This document shows, piece by piece, positions 7,606 through 14,596 of a stretch of DNA of 16,117 nucleotides (positions are counted from its first letter, which is position 1; the number at the start of each line of letters is the position of its first letter). Under the pieces are notes generated by a model. That model was not told the origin of the DNA. It searched no databases and worked only from the letters and a program-made list of their open reading frames with translations. The position numbers and the translations under genes were made by a program. This stretch comes from an uncultured Collinsella sp. (GTDB taxonomy: Bacteria; Actinomycetota; Coriobacteriia; Coriobacteriales; Coriobacteriaceae): positions 1 through 16,117 of the forward strand of contig CAUAJB010000053.1 of assembly GCA_958429225.1 (NCBI GenBank), written 5' to 3'.

Positions 7606-9603
7606 ATGGCAAAAAACACCGCAAACTATGGTAACGACAGTATCCGCCAGCTCAAGGACGAGGAGCGCGTACGCCTGCGCCCCGCCGTCATCTTTGGCTC
7701 GGACGGACTCGACGGCTGCGCGCATGCCGCCTTCGAGATCCTGTCCAACGCCGTTGACGAGGCGCGCCAGGGCTACGGCAAGCTCATCACCCTTACCGCC
7801 TTTCGCGATGGTTCCATTCAGGTAGAGGACAACGGCCGCGGCTGCCCGCTCGACTGGAACCCCTCCGAGAAGCGCTTTAACTGGGAGCTCGTCTTTTGCG
7901 AGCTCTACGCCGGCGGTAAGTATAACAACAACCAGGGCGGCGACTACGACTTCTCACTCGGTACCAACGGCCTGGGCTCCTGCGCGACTCAGTACGCTTC
8001 CGAGTACATGGACGTCACCGTCTGGCGTGACGGTAACAAGTACTCCCTGCACTTTAAGAAGGGCAAGGTTGTCGGCGCCAAGAAGAAGGCACTTGAGATT
8101 GAGCCCAGCAATGAGGACCGTACCGGCACCACCATCAAATGGCGCCCCGATCTTGAGGTCTTTACCTCCATCAGCATCCCCCACGATTGGTATCGCGAGA
8201 CCATGCGCCGCCAGGCCGTGGTCAACGCCAACGTGACCTTCCGTCTGAGTATCGAGGGCGACGACGGCGAGTTTTCCGAAGAGGATTTTTGCTATCCCAA
8301 GGGCATCGAGGACTACGTGCTCGAAAAGGTCGGTACCGACTATCTCACCGAGCCCTTCTTTATCGAGGCTGACCGTCGCGGTCGCGATCGCGAGGACCTG
8401 CCCGATTACAACGTAAAAATCACCGCGTGCATGTGCTTCTCGCGCACCTTCATGATGCAGGAGTACTACCACAACTCATCGTGGCTCGAGAACGGCGGCT
8501 CACCCGAAAAGGCGGCCCGCAGCGCCCTCACCAGCGCCATCGATGCCTACATTAAGCAGCAGGGCAAGTACAACAAAAACGAGAGCGGCATCAAATGGCA
8601 GGATGTCCAGGACTGCCTGGTGCTGGTGACCAACTGCTTCTCCACCCAGACGTCCTACGAAAACCAGACTAAGAAGGCCATCAATAACCGCTTTATCCAG
8701 CAGGCCATGACGGCATTCTTTAAGGAGCGCCTCTCGACCTACTTGATCGAGAACAAAGATGCCGCCAACAAGATCATGGAGCAGGTGCTCATCAACAAGC
8801 GCTCGCGCGAGAACGCCGAAAAGACGCGCCAGAGCATCAAGACCAACCTGCAGCAGAAGACCGACATGGCCAACCGCGTGCAGAAGTTCATCGACTGCCG
8901 CTCCAAGGACAAGAGCCGCCGTGAGATCTACATCGTAGAGGGCGACTCGGCAGCAGGCGCCATTCGCACGTCGCGCGATGCTGAGTTCCAGGGCGTCATG
9001 CCCGTCCGAGGCAAAATCCTCAACTGCTTGAAGGAGGACTATCCGCGCATCTTTAAGTCCGACATCATCATGGACCTCATGCGCGTGCTGGGCTGCGGCG
9101 TGGAGATCAAAGACAAGCGCATCAAGAACCTCGGCGCCTTTGACCTGGACAACCTCAACTGGAACAAGGTCATCATCTGTACGGACGCCGACGTCGACGG
9201 CTATCACATCCGCACGCTCGTGCTCACCATGCTCTATCGCCTGGTGCCCACGCTTATCGACGAAGGCTACGTGTATATCGCCGAGTCGCCGCTCTACGAG
9301 ATCAACTGCAAAGAAAAGACCTACTTTGCCTACACCGAGCTCGAGAAGAACGGCATCCTTAAGGAGATCGGCGACCAGAAGTGCTCCATCAACCGCTCCA
9401 AGGGTCTTGGTGAAAACGATCCGGACATGATGTGGCTCACCACCATGAACCCCGAGACGCGCCGCCTGATCAAGGTGGAGCCCGAGGACGTCACCAAGAT
9501 GGAGACCATGTTCAACCTGTTGCTGGGCAACGACGAGGCAGGCCGCAAGCGCCATATCTCCGAGCACGGCAAGGAATATCTGGACCAGCTGGACCTGCAG
9601 TAG
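7606..9603 (+). CDS. parE: Type IIA topoisomerase B subunit (ParE/GyrB family)
   Basis: A 665-residue ATPase/TOPRIM subunit that with its neighbour would pass one DNA duplex through another. GHKL ATPase: FEILSNAVDEA (catalytic Glu44, Mg-binding Asn48), DNGRG (75-79) and GTNGLG (119-124). The transducer QTK loop is at 354-356. TOPRIM: EGDSAAGA (Glu445) and TDADVDG (Asp527, 529, 531), then PVRGKILN and SKGLGE. All catalytic residues are kept, but several near-invariant spots differ: EGDSAAG for EGDSAGG, and GSDGLDG where MYIGS is usual. It therefore looks like a divergent second paralog rather than the housekeeping gyrase. The ATG at 7606 has GAGAGAG 5 bases upstream and a stronger AAAGGAG at 7583-7589. 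ParE is preferred over GyrB because of the partner's C-terminal domain. Confidence 0.9.
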   Translation: MAKNTANYGNDSIRQLKDEERVRLRPAVIFGSDGLDGCAHAAFEILSNAVDEARQGYGKLITLTAFRDGSIQVEDNGRGCPLDWNPSEKRFNWELVFCELYAGGKYNNNQGGDYDFSLGTNGLGSCATQYASEYMDVTVWRDGNKYSLHFKKGKVVGAKKKALEIEPSNEDRTGTTIKWRPDLEVFTSISIPHDWYRETMRRQAVVNANVTFRLSIEGDDGEFSEEDFCYPKGIEDYVLEKVGTDYLTEPFFIEADRRGRDREDLPDYNVKITACMCFSRTFMMQEYYHNSSWLENGGSPEKAARSALTSAIDAYIKQQGKYNKNESGIKWQDVQDCLVLVTNCFSTQTSYENQTKKAINNRFIQQAMTAFFKERLSTYLIENKDAANKIMEQVLINKRSRENAEKTRQSIKTNLQQKTDMANRVQKFIDCRSKDKSRREIYIVEGDSAAGAIRTSRDAEFQGVMPVRGKILNCLKEDYPRIFKSDIIMDLMRVLGCGVEIKDKRIKNLGAFDLDNLNWNKVIICTDADVDGYHIRTLVLTMLYRLVPTLIDEGYVYIAESPLYEINCKEKTYFAYTELEKNGILKEIGDQKCSINRSKGLGENDPDMMWLTTMNPETRRLIKVEPEDVTKMETMFNLLLGNDEAGRKRHISEHGKEYLDQLDLQ

Positions 9604-9648
9604 CAGCAAATCGATAACGACGGCCCATAAGAAGTTCAAGAGGATATC

Positions 9649-11889
9649 GTGGCAAAGAAGAAGACGAAGAACCAGCCAAAGAAAAAGCAGGTCAACGCCG
9701 AGAACGTCATCGGCCTGCACTCCGAGGTCACCGATCAGCCAATCACGCAGACGCTCGAGGTCAACTACATGCCCTACGCCATGAGCGTCAATGTCTCGCG
9801 TGCGTTCCCCGAGATCGACGGCTTTAAGCCCTCCCACCGCAAGCTGCTGTACACCATGTACAAGATGGGTCTGCTCAAGGGTGAGCGCCAGAAGAGTGCC
9901 AACATCGTGGGCCAGACCATGAAGCTCAACCCGCACGGCGATGCCGCGATCTACGAGACGATGGTGCGCCTGGCCACCGGCAACGAGGCACTGCTCGCCC
10001 CCTTCGTGGAGTCGAAGGGCAACTTTGGCAAGTACTATTCGGGCGACCTGAGCTACGCCGCCTCACGTTATACCGAGGCCAAGCTCTCCCCCATCAGCGC
10101 CGAGATCTTCAAGGACATCGACAAGGACCCGGTCGACTTCGTCGACAGCTACGACGGCGCCATGAAGGAGCCGCGTCTGCTGCCCACCACGTTCCCCAAC
10201 ATCCTCGTCTCGGCCAACAAGGGCATCGGCGTCGCCATGGCGTCCGACATCTGCGGTTTCAACCTCAACGAGGTCTGTACCGCCACGATGCACTACCTGC
10301 AGGATCCCGACTGCGACCTGCTCGAGTACATGCCCATGCCCGACTTCTCGACCGGCGGTGAAATTATCTACCGCCGCGAGGAGATGGAAAAGATTATCGA
10401 GACCGGCCTTGGCAGCTTCCAGATTCGCTCCCGCTGGCGCTGGATTCCCGAAGAGCGCATCATCGAGGTCTACGAGATCCCCTACACCACCAAGACCGAT
10501 GTCATCATCGAGCGCATCGTCAAGCTCTCAAAAGAGGGCAAGGTCAAGGAGATCGCAGACATTCGTGACGAGACCGACCTTTCGGGTCTGCGCATCGCTA
10601 TCGACCTTAAGCGCGGCGTCGACCCCGACAAGCTCATGGCCAAGCTCTATCGCTCGACCACGCTGCAGGATTCGTTCTCGTGCAACTTCAACGTATTGGT
10701 CGATGGTTACCCTCGCGTTATGGGCGTGCGCCAGATTCTGCACGAGTGGGTCAAGTGGCGTATTGAGTCCACGCGTCGCCGCATTAACTTTGACCTGGGC
10801 AAAAAGTCCGAGCGCCTGCACCTGTTGCACGGCCTCGAGGCGATTCTGCTCGACATCGACAAGGCCATCGCCATCATCCGCGGCACCAAGTTTGAAGCCG
10901 AGGTCGTGCCCAACCTTATGCGCGGCTTCGACATCGACGAGACCCAGGCGGAATTTGTTGCCGAACTTAAGCTCCGCAATATCAACGAGGAGTACATCCT
11001 CAACCGCACCAAGGACATTGCAAAGCTTGAGGGCGAGATTGCCGAGCTTGAGGAGATCCTCTCCAGCGAGGAGAACATCAAGAAGGTCATCAGCGACGAG
11101 CTGGCCGCAGTCAACAAGAAGTACGTGATGCCGCGCCGCACGGGTAGGATCGAGCCCCACGAGGTTATCGAGGTAAGCTTGGAGCCCGAGGTCGAGGAGT
11201 ACCCGGTCACTATCATGCTCTCGCGCGATGGCTACCTCAAGAAGATGACCGACCGCGTGCTCAAGAAGGCCACCACGCTCAAGTATAAAGACGGCGACAA
11301 GCCCTTTATCGAGTTCCCGTCCTCCAATACGCACGAGCTGCTCGTGTTTACCAACAAGAGCCAGGTGTATAAGTGCAAAGTCGCGGCGTTTGAGGATACC
11401 AAGTCGGCCCAGCTGGGCTCGTACCTGCCGACCGATCTTGAGATGGAACCCGACGAGAGTGTCATCTGGGTCATCGACCCCGAGGACTATAAGGCCGACG
11501 TGCTGTTCGTCTTTGAGAACGGCCGCGTGGTGCGTGTCGCACTTGCCGGATACGTCACCAAGACCAACCGCAAGCGCCTCAAGAACGCCATCTACGGTGG
11601 CAGCAAGCTGCTGTATGCCCAGGTGCTCAAGGAAGATCGCGACATCGCGTTGGTCTCGAGCGACTATCGTTTGATGAACTTCAACACGTCGCTGCTCAAG
11701 ACCAAGACGACCACCAACACGCAGGGCGTCCAGGCCTTTACGACCAAGAAGGGCCGCTCGGTCACCACCGTCGGCACGACCGAGGAGATTCTTGGCGCCG
11801 GCGTCTCAGCCGAGAAGTTCACCGCGCAGAGCCTTCCCTCTGCCGGTGCCCTCATGAAAGAAAACGACATGCCGAGTTTGTTTGACTAG
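9649..11889 (+). CDS. parC: Type IIA topoisomerase A subunit (ParC/GyrA family)
   Basis: The 746-residue DNA-cleaving partner of the B subunit, 45 bases downstream in the same operon. It has a GTG start with AGAGGA 4 bases upstream. After a lysine-rich tail (AKKKTKNQPKKKQ) comes the winged-helix domain with the active-site tyrosine in SRYTEAKL (Arg140-Tyr141). The quinolone-resistance-determining stretch reads NPHGDAAIYE (94-103): Ala99 takes the place of E. coli GyrA Ser83 and Glu103 that of Asp87. A coiled coil lies around residues 440-490 and a degenerate beta-pinwheel C-terminal domain from about 520. No canonical GyrA box (QRRGGKG) is visible; QGVQAFTTKKGR is the nearest, which argues for a ParC-like enzyme. 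Whether the cell also has separate GyrA/GyrB cannot be seen here. Confidence 0.9.
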   Translation: MAKKKTKNQPKKKQVNAENVIGLHSEVTDQPITQTLEVNYMPYAMSVNVSRAFPEIDGFKPSHRKLLYTMYKMGLLKGERQKSANIVGQTMKLNPHGDAAIYETMVRLATGNEALLAPFVESKGNFGKYYSGDLSYAASRYTEAKLSPISAEIFKDIDKDPVDFVDSYDGAMKEPRLLPTTFPNILVSANKGIGVAMASDICGFNLNEVCTATMHYLQDPDCDLLEYMPMPDFSTGGEIIYRREEMEKIIETGLGSFQIRSRWRWIPEERIIEVYEIPYTTKTDVIIERIVKLSKEGKVKEIADIRDETDLSGLRIAIDLKRGVDPDKLMAKLYRSTTLQDSFSCNFNVLVDGYPRVMGVRQILHEWVKWRIESTRRRINFDLGKKSERLHLLHGLEAILLDIDKAIAIIRGTKFEAEVVPNLMRGFDIDETQAEFVAELKLRNINEEYILNRTKDIAKLEGEIAELEEILSSEENIKKVISDELAAVNKKYVMPRRTGRIEPHEVIEVSLEPEVEEYPVTIMLSRDGYLKKMTDRVLKKATTLKYKDGDKPFIEFPSSNTHELLVFTNKSQVYKCKVAAFEDTKSAQLGSYLPTDLEMEPDESVIWVIDPEDYKADVLFVFENGRVVRVALAGYVTKTNRKRLKNAIYGGSKLLYAQVLKEDRDIALVSSDYRLMNFNTSLLKTKTTTNTQGVQAFTTKKGRSVTTVGTTEEILGAGVSAEKFTAQSLPSAGALMKENDMPSLFD

Positions 11890-11926
11890 GTACCACGGCA
11901 ACGAGATCGTTAGATACTTCGCAAAG

Positions 11927-11980
11927 CGACGAGGCCCGGAACGCAACGGCATTGCGCCCGGGACTCGTCGTTTTTCTTCT
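11927..11980 (+). terminator. Intrinsic terminator of the topoisomerase operon
   Basis: A long GC-rich hairpin: CGACGAG/CTCGTCG at the base, CCCGG/CCGGG above a single mismatch, then CGCAA/TTGCG, with a small loop, followed directly by TTTTTCTTCT (11971-11980). It begins 37 bases after the stop codon. Strong Rho-independent form. Confidence 0.9.
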
Positions 11981-11986
11981 CAACTA

Positions 11987-12035
11987 TTTTTTAACGCAGA
12001 TAAATTGATTTCTGCTTATTTTTCTGCGTAAAAAA
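11987..12035. repeat. AT-rich inverted repeat with two alternative pairings
   Basis: ACGCAGA (11994-12000) pairs with TCTGCGT (12023-12029), extended by TTTTTT/AAAAAA across a bulged A. The same left arm can instead pair GCAGA (11996-12000) with an inner TCTGC (12011-12015). So the right half-site TCTGC occurs twice, 12 bases apart. It lies directly after the operon terminator and 37 bases before the 19-bp tandem repeats. Confidence 0.5.
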
Positions 12036-12071
12036 TGTCAGCGTCACTGCTTCGATGCCCTTTGGTCAGTC

Positions 12072-12128
12072 GTTAGCAAAACTTGCAAAAGTTAGCAAAA
12101 GTTGCAAAAGTTAGCAAAACCTGCAAAG
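12072..12128. repeat. Three contiguous 19-bp direct repeats
   Basis: Unit 1 is GTTAGCAAAACTTGCAAAA (12072-12090), unit 2 is GTTAGCAAAAGTTGCAAAA (12091-12109), unit 3 is GTTAGCAAAACCTGCAAAG (12110-12128). Units 1 and 2 differ at one base; unit 3 differs from unit 1 at two. Each unit is a 10-mer plus a 9-mer sharing GCAAAA, so six A-tracts recur every 9-10 bases, near one helical turn. This would favour intrinsic DNA bending or side-by-side protein binding. The array runs into the open frame of the truncated ATPase and shares its last codons. Confidence 0.9.
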
Positions 12129-13025
12129 GGGCCACCATGGATTGCAGCAAATGTCTCCGCCATGCCAGGCATGCTCGAAGATATTATCGAGCGAGCCAAA
12201 GAAGCCGCAGATAGCTACCTCTCACAGCCTCACGCGCGCATAAACGGTGTTCAAATTGGCCCAGTGGGCATCGATTGGACATATGCTCAAGAGGCTCAGG
12301 GCAACTGGCGCACGCGCATGAATGGCATCTTTAAGCAACTCGAAAAACATGACATCGGACTTCTCATCACCATCGATGAAGTCACCGTCGATCTCGAAGA
12401 AATGCTTCAATTCGCCTCTGTCTACCAGCACTTTGTGCGCGAAGGTAAAAAAGTAGCCCTTCTCATGGCGGGGCTGCCTTACAAAGTATCGGCACTGCTA
12501 CGCAACGATTCCGTCTCGTTCCTCAGGCGTTCCCAATATCATCAGTTGGGACGAATCACTGACGTTGAAATTGCAAACGCATTCCGCAAAACCGTTGAGG
12601 CCGGAGGCCGCTCAATCACGCCAGAAGCGCTCGAGGATGCCGTGAAGGCCGTCGACGGATTTCCCTATATGATGCAGCTCGTCGGATATCGCACATGGGA
12701 TGTTTCGGAGAACTCGCCCAAAATCAGTGCACCTGATGTACAGCAGGGTTCTCTGCTTGCCCGCATGGAGCTGCGCGATCGAATTCTCGAAACGACCTAT
12801 CGGGAGCTTTCCGATAAAGACATTGAGTTTTTGCTCGCGATGCTGCCCGATTCTGGCCCCAGCAGGGTCTCGGAGATAGCCAAACGCATGGGCGTCGCCA
12901 GCAACTACGCAAGCCAATACAAGCGCCGCCTCCTCGAGGACGGCGTCATCGGAGAGCGGGGGCGTGGTCTCGTTGGCTTTGACATCCCCGCGTTCAGGGA
13001 ATTCTTGAACGAGAAGGCGTTTTAG
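12102..13025 (+). pseudogene. N-terminally truncated AAA ATPase (no Walker A)
   Basis: The frame opens inside the 19-bp repeats (TTG 12102, no ribosome site, TAG at 12093) and gives 307 residues. They match the C-terminal three quarters of the roughly 400-residue actinobacterial ATP-binding proteins with an ORC/Cdc6-like layout: WIAANVSAMPGML, Walker B GLLITIDEVT (86-95, Asp92-Glu93), then VYQHFVREGKKVALLMAGLP, SFLRRSQYHQLG and GFPYMMQLVGYR. A winged helix closes it (SRVSEIAKRMGVASNYASQYKR). Roughly 80-110 residues with Walker A should precede this, but upstream there is only a terminator and AT-rich repeats, so the P-loop is absent. It is probably a pseudogene. A short product from ATG 12162 could still bind DNA through the winged helix. 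The body of the frame is uninterrupted, so truncation may be recent. Confidence 0.75.
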
Positions 13026-13052
13026 CACGCCGGAATTGTCCGCGGAAGCATC

Positions 13053-13124
13053 AACGCATGGCAATCAGCATTCCTCTTGGTAAGGATAGCAAGCATTTTC
13101 CACCAACACCGATTGCCATGCGTT
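13053..13124. repeat. Perfect 14-bp inverted repeat between convergent genes
   Basis: AACGCATGGCAATC (13053-13066) and GATTGCCATGCGTT (13111-13124) are exact reverse complements 44 bases apart. They lie between the stops of the truncated ATPase (13025) and the oxidoreductase (13135). There is no T run on either side and the loop is long, so a simple terminator is doubtful. It could be a small mobile-element remnant or a long-loop RNA structure serving both 3' ends. Confidence 0.7.
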
Positions 13125-13134
13125 CTTCTTGCCC

Positions 13135-13665
13135 TTAGGCGAGCTTGCGAGCGAGCTCTCGCACCTCTTCCAACTTGGGCGAGGATGCCATGCTGTCGCG
13201 CTCGGTCATACCGTTGATGGTGACAATGCCCAGGTCCTCCCACTTGCAGTACGCGCAGGTTGACTTGTACATGGCGATTGCCGCATCATAGACGCCCTCG
13301 CTGTGGCTATCGAGCAAAAGGGCCGTCTTGGTGAACGGGAAGCCTGTAGCACCGAAGGCGTACAGGCGGTCAATGGCAGCTTTCTCCTGCGCAGTGATAT
13401 CAAACCAGTAGATGGGCGAAGCGAAGACAACCATGTCGGCGTCTTTCAGCGACTCGATCACGCCGGCCATGTCGTCCTTTTGCACGCAGGTGCCCTCGTG
13501 GGCGAAGCAATACTGACACCCCAGGCAACCAGCGATTTTCTTGCCGGCAACGCGGATGACCTCGACCGTATGGCCGGCCTCGCGCGCGGTCTCGGCAAAC
13601 GCCTCGACCATGGTGTCGGTATTGGCGCCCTTGCGCGGGCTGCCGCTCAATACAACGATATTCAT
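13135..13665 (-). CDS. Flavodoxin-fold NAD(P)H-dependent oxidoreductase, possible iron-sulfur flavoprotein
   Basis: A 176-residue cytoplasmic flavoprotein. The N terminus MNIVVLSGSPRKGANTD has the beta-strand plus FMN-phosphate loop (GSPRKGANT, 8-16) of the NADPH-dependent FMN reductase/flavodoxin superfamily. VVFASPIYWFDI is the usual second flavin-contact segment. Cys47, 50, 53 and 60 form C-x2-C-x2-C-x6-C, the compact cluster motif of iron-sulfur flavoproteins. Many FMN reductases without a proven cluster carry a similar pattern, so Fe-S content is inferred. The start is secure: AAGGGAGA lies 5 bases before the ATG. It is 99 bases downstream of the HxlR-type gene in the same direction and may be co-transcribed with it. 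HxlR regulators often control flavin reductases under quinone or electrophile stress. Confidence 0.88.
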   Translation of the reverse strand: MNIVVLSGSPRKGANTDTMVEAFAETAREAGHTVEVIRVAGKKIAGCLGCQYCFAHEGTCVQKDDMAGVIESLKDADMVVFASPIYWFDITAQEKAAIDRLYAFGATGFPFTKTALLLDSHSEGVYDAAIAMYKSTCAYCKWEDLGIVTINGMTERDSMASSPKLEEVRELARKLA

Positions 13666-13764
13666 AAGAATCTCCCTTCTTCATGCCGCAGGCGCACGAT
13701 GATTCGGGACAGGTTTTCGTTAGCACCCTCGTAGCGGTTCTCCGCCCCCTAAGCAGCGTGTCCG

Positions 13765-14088
13765 CTACGAAACGACCGTCTTGTAATAAGCGCCGAAGTC
13801 TGCGAGCGAGTCCATGATGGGCATCATCTGGCGACCGAGCTCGGTGAGGCCATACTCAACGCGGGGAGGATTCTCGCCATAGTCGTGGCGAAAGACCAGC
13901 CCATCATCCTCCATCTGCCGCAGGCTGTCGGTAAGCACCTTCTGAGAGATCCCCTCGAGGTCGCGGCGCAACTCGTTGAAACGCCAGGGGCGTACGCGCA
14001 AGTTACGGATAATGAGCAGCTTCCACTTGCCGCCAATGAGCGCTACCGCCGTTGCGACCGGACACTCCGGAAGCTCCTCTTTCGCCAT
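13765..14088 (-). CDS. HxlR-family winged-helix transcriptional regulator
   Basis: About 107 residues covering one HxlR domain: CPVATAVALIGGKWKLLII, RVRPWRFNELRRDLEGIS, QKVLTDSLRQMEDDGLV and YGLTELGRQMMPIM. Cys9, just before Pro10, matches the conserved N-terminal Cys that YodB/HypR-type members use as a thiol sensor. The frame extends back to 14241, but the extra residues have no ribosome site and would cross the operator. ATG 14088 gives the family's usual start, with AGGAGG 14 bases upstream; GTG at 14091 (11-base gap) is an alternative. It is divergent from the cupin gene, with a palindrome between, so it probably regulates itself, the cupin and perhaps the downstream flavoprotein. Confidence 0.9.
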   Translation of the reverse strand: MAKEELPECPVATAVALIGGKWKLLIIRNLRVRPWRFNELRRDLEGISQKVLTDSLRQMEDDGLVFRHDYGENPPRVEYGLTELGRQMMPIMDSLADFGAYYKTVVS

Positions 14089-14131
14089 CACGGGAGACCC
14101 AACCTCCTTGGCCATACCGGTTTCACAAAAA

Positions 14132-14159
14132 AGTACGCAGTTACAAATATGTGCGTACT
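14132..14159. promoter_or_regulatory. Palindromic operator candidate for the HxlR regulator
   Basis: AGTACGCA (14132-14139) and TGCGTACT (14152-14159) are exact reverse complements 12 bases apart, in the intergenic space between the HxlR and cupin genes. The AGTA...TACT edges resemble the TACT/AGTA half-sites known for YodB-type HxlR regulators. The right arm ends 4 bases before the cupin -35 box. Confidence 0.65.
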
Positions 14160-14163
14160 CGTA

Positions 14164-14192
14164 TTTGCATGCGCCTTCGCGTTGAATATAAC
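14164..14192 (+). promoter_or_regulatory. Promoter of the cupin gene
   Basis: TTTGCA (14164-14169), a 17-base spacer, then TATAAC (14187-14192), about 50 bases before the ATG at 14243. TTGCAT at 14165 with a 16-base spacer is the alternative reading. It sits immediately downstream of the HxlR-type palindrome. Confidence 0.6.
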
Positions 14193-14242
14193 TCACGCAG
14201 GAGATGCCTGCAAGGTAAATCAACCCCAAGAGAGGAACCATT

Positions 14243-14596
14243 ATGTCTAATTATGCAAAGACCCACATCGGTAATGAGAGCCGTGTCGAGCTGCACGAAG
14301 TGCTCGGGCTTACCGGGGCAGAGGTGAGTGTCAACAATCTTCCCGCCGGCGCTGGCGTTCCGTTCGTCCATGCACACAAGGAAAACGAGGAAATCTATGG
14401 CGTGCTCGAAGGCGCTGGCTCGGTCACGATCGACGGTGAGGAAATCGAGCTTGCAGCCGGCGACTGGCTGCGCATTTCCCCCGCCGCACACCGTCAGTTC
14501 CGCGCCGCATCCGACTCGGGCATCACATACGTCTGCATCCAGGTCAAGCAGGGATCCCTCGATGCCTTCACGGCCGACGACGCTATCATGTTCTAA
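14243..14596 (+). CDS. Small cupin-domain protein
   Basis: A 117-residue single-domain cupin, a beta-barrel that usually holds a metal ion. Cupin motif 1 is seen in VPFVHAHKENEEIYGVLEG (metal ligands His43, His45 and Glu49 or Glu50) and motif 2 in GDWLRISPAAHRQF (His83). All four expected ligands are present, so metal binding is likely; substrate and reaction are unknown. The start is clear: AGAGGA ends 6 bases before the ATG. It is divergent from the HxlR gene. Its TAA (14594-14596) overlaps the TAG of the opposing TetR gene (14593-14595 on the other strand), leaving no space for a terminator. The regulator context suggests a role in redox, electrophile or small-molecule stress. Confidence 0.88.
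   Translation: MSNYAKTHIGNESRVELHEVLGLTGAEVSVNNLPAGAGVPFVHAHKENEEIYGVLEGAGSVTIDGEEIELAAGDWLRISPAAHRQFRAASDSGITYVCIQVKQGSLDAFTADDAIMF

Noticed and set aside
8500..9936. 478-codon open frame antisense to the topoisomerase B subunit
   Set aside because: A mirror of GC-rich codon use on the opposite strand; Val/Leu/His-rich with no family signature, and the sense gene has every catalytic motif.
12072..12128. CRISPR array
   Set aside because: The 19-bp units are directly contiguous with no spacers and no cas genes are present.
13730..13769. Hairpin CGTAGCGG/CCGCTACG at the end of the HxlR gene as a terminator
   Set aside because: The 8-bp stem is perfect but the loop is 24 bases, it overlaps the stop codon and there is no T run on the minus strand; more likely chance or a weak pause.
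14089..14241. Longer N terminus for the HxlR regulator (start at 14241)
   Set aside because: It would translate through the palindromic operator and has no ribosome site; the family starts just before the CP motif.
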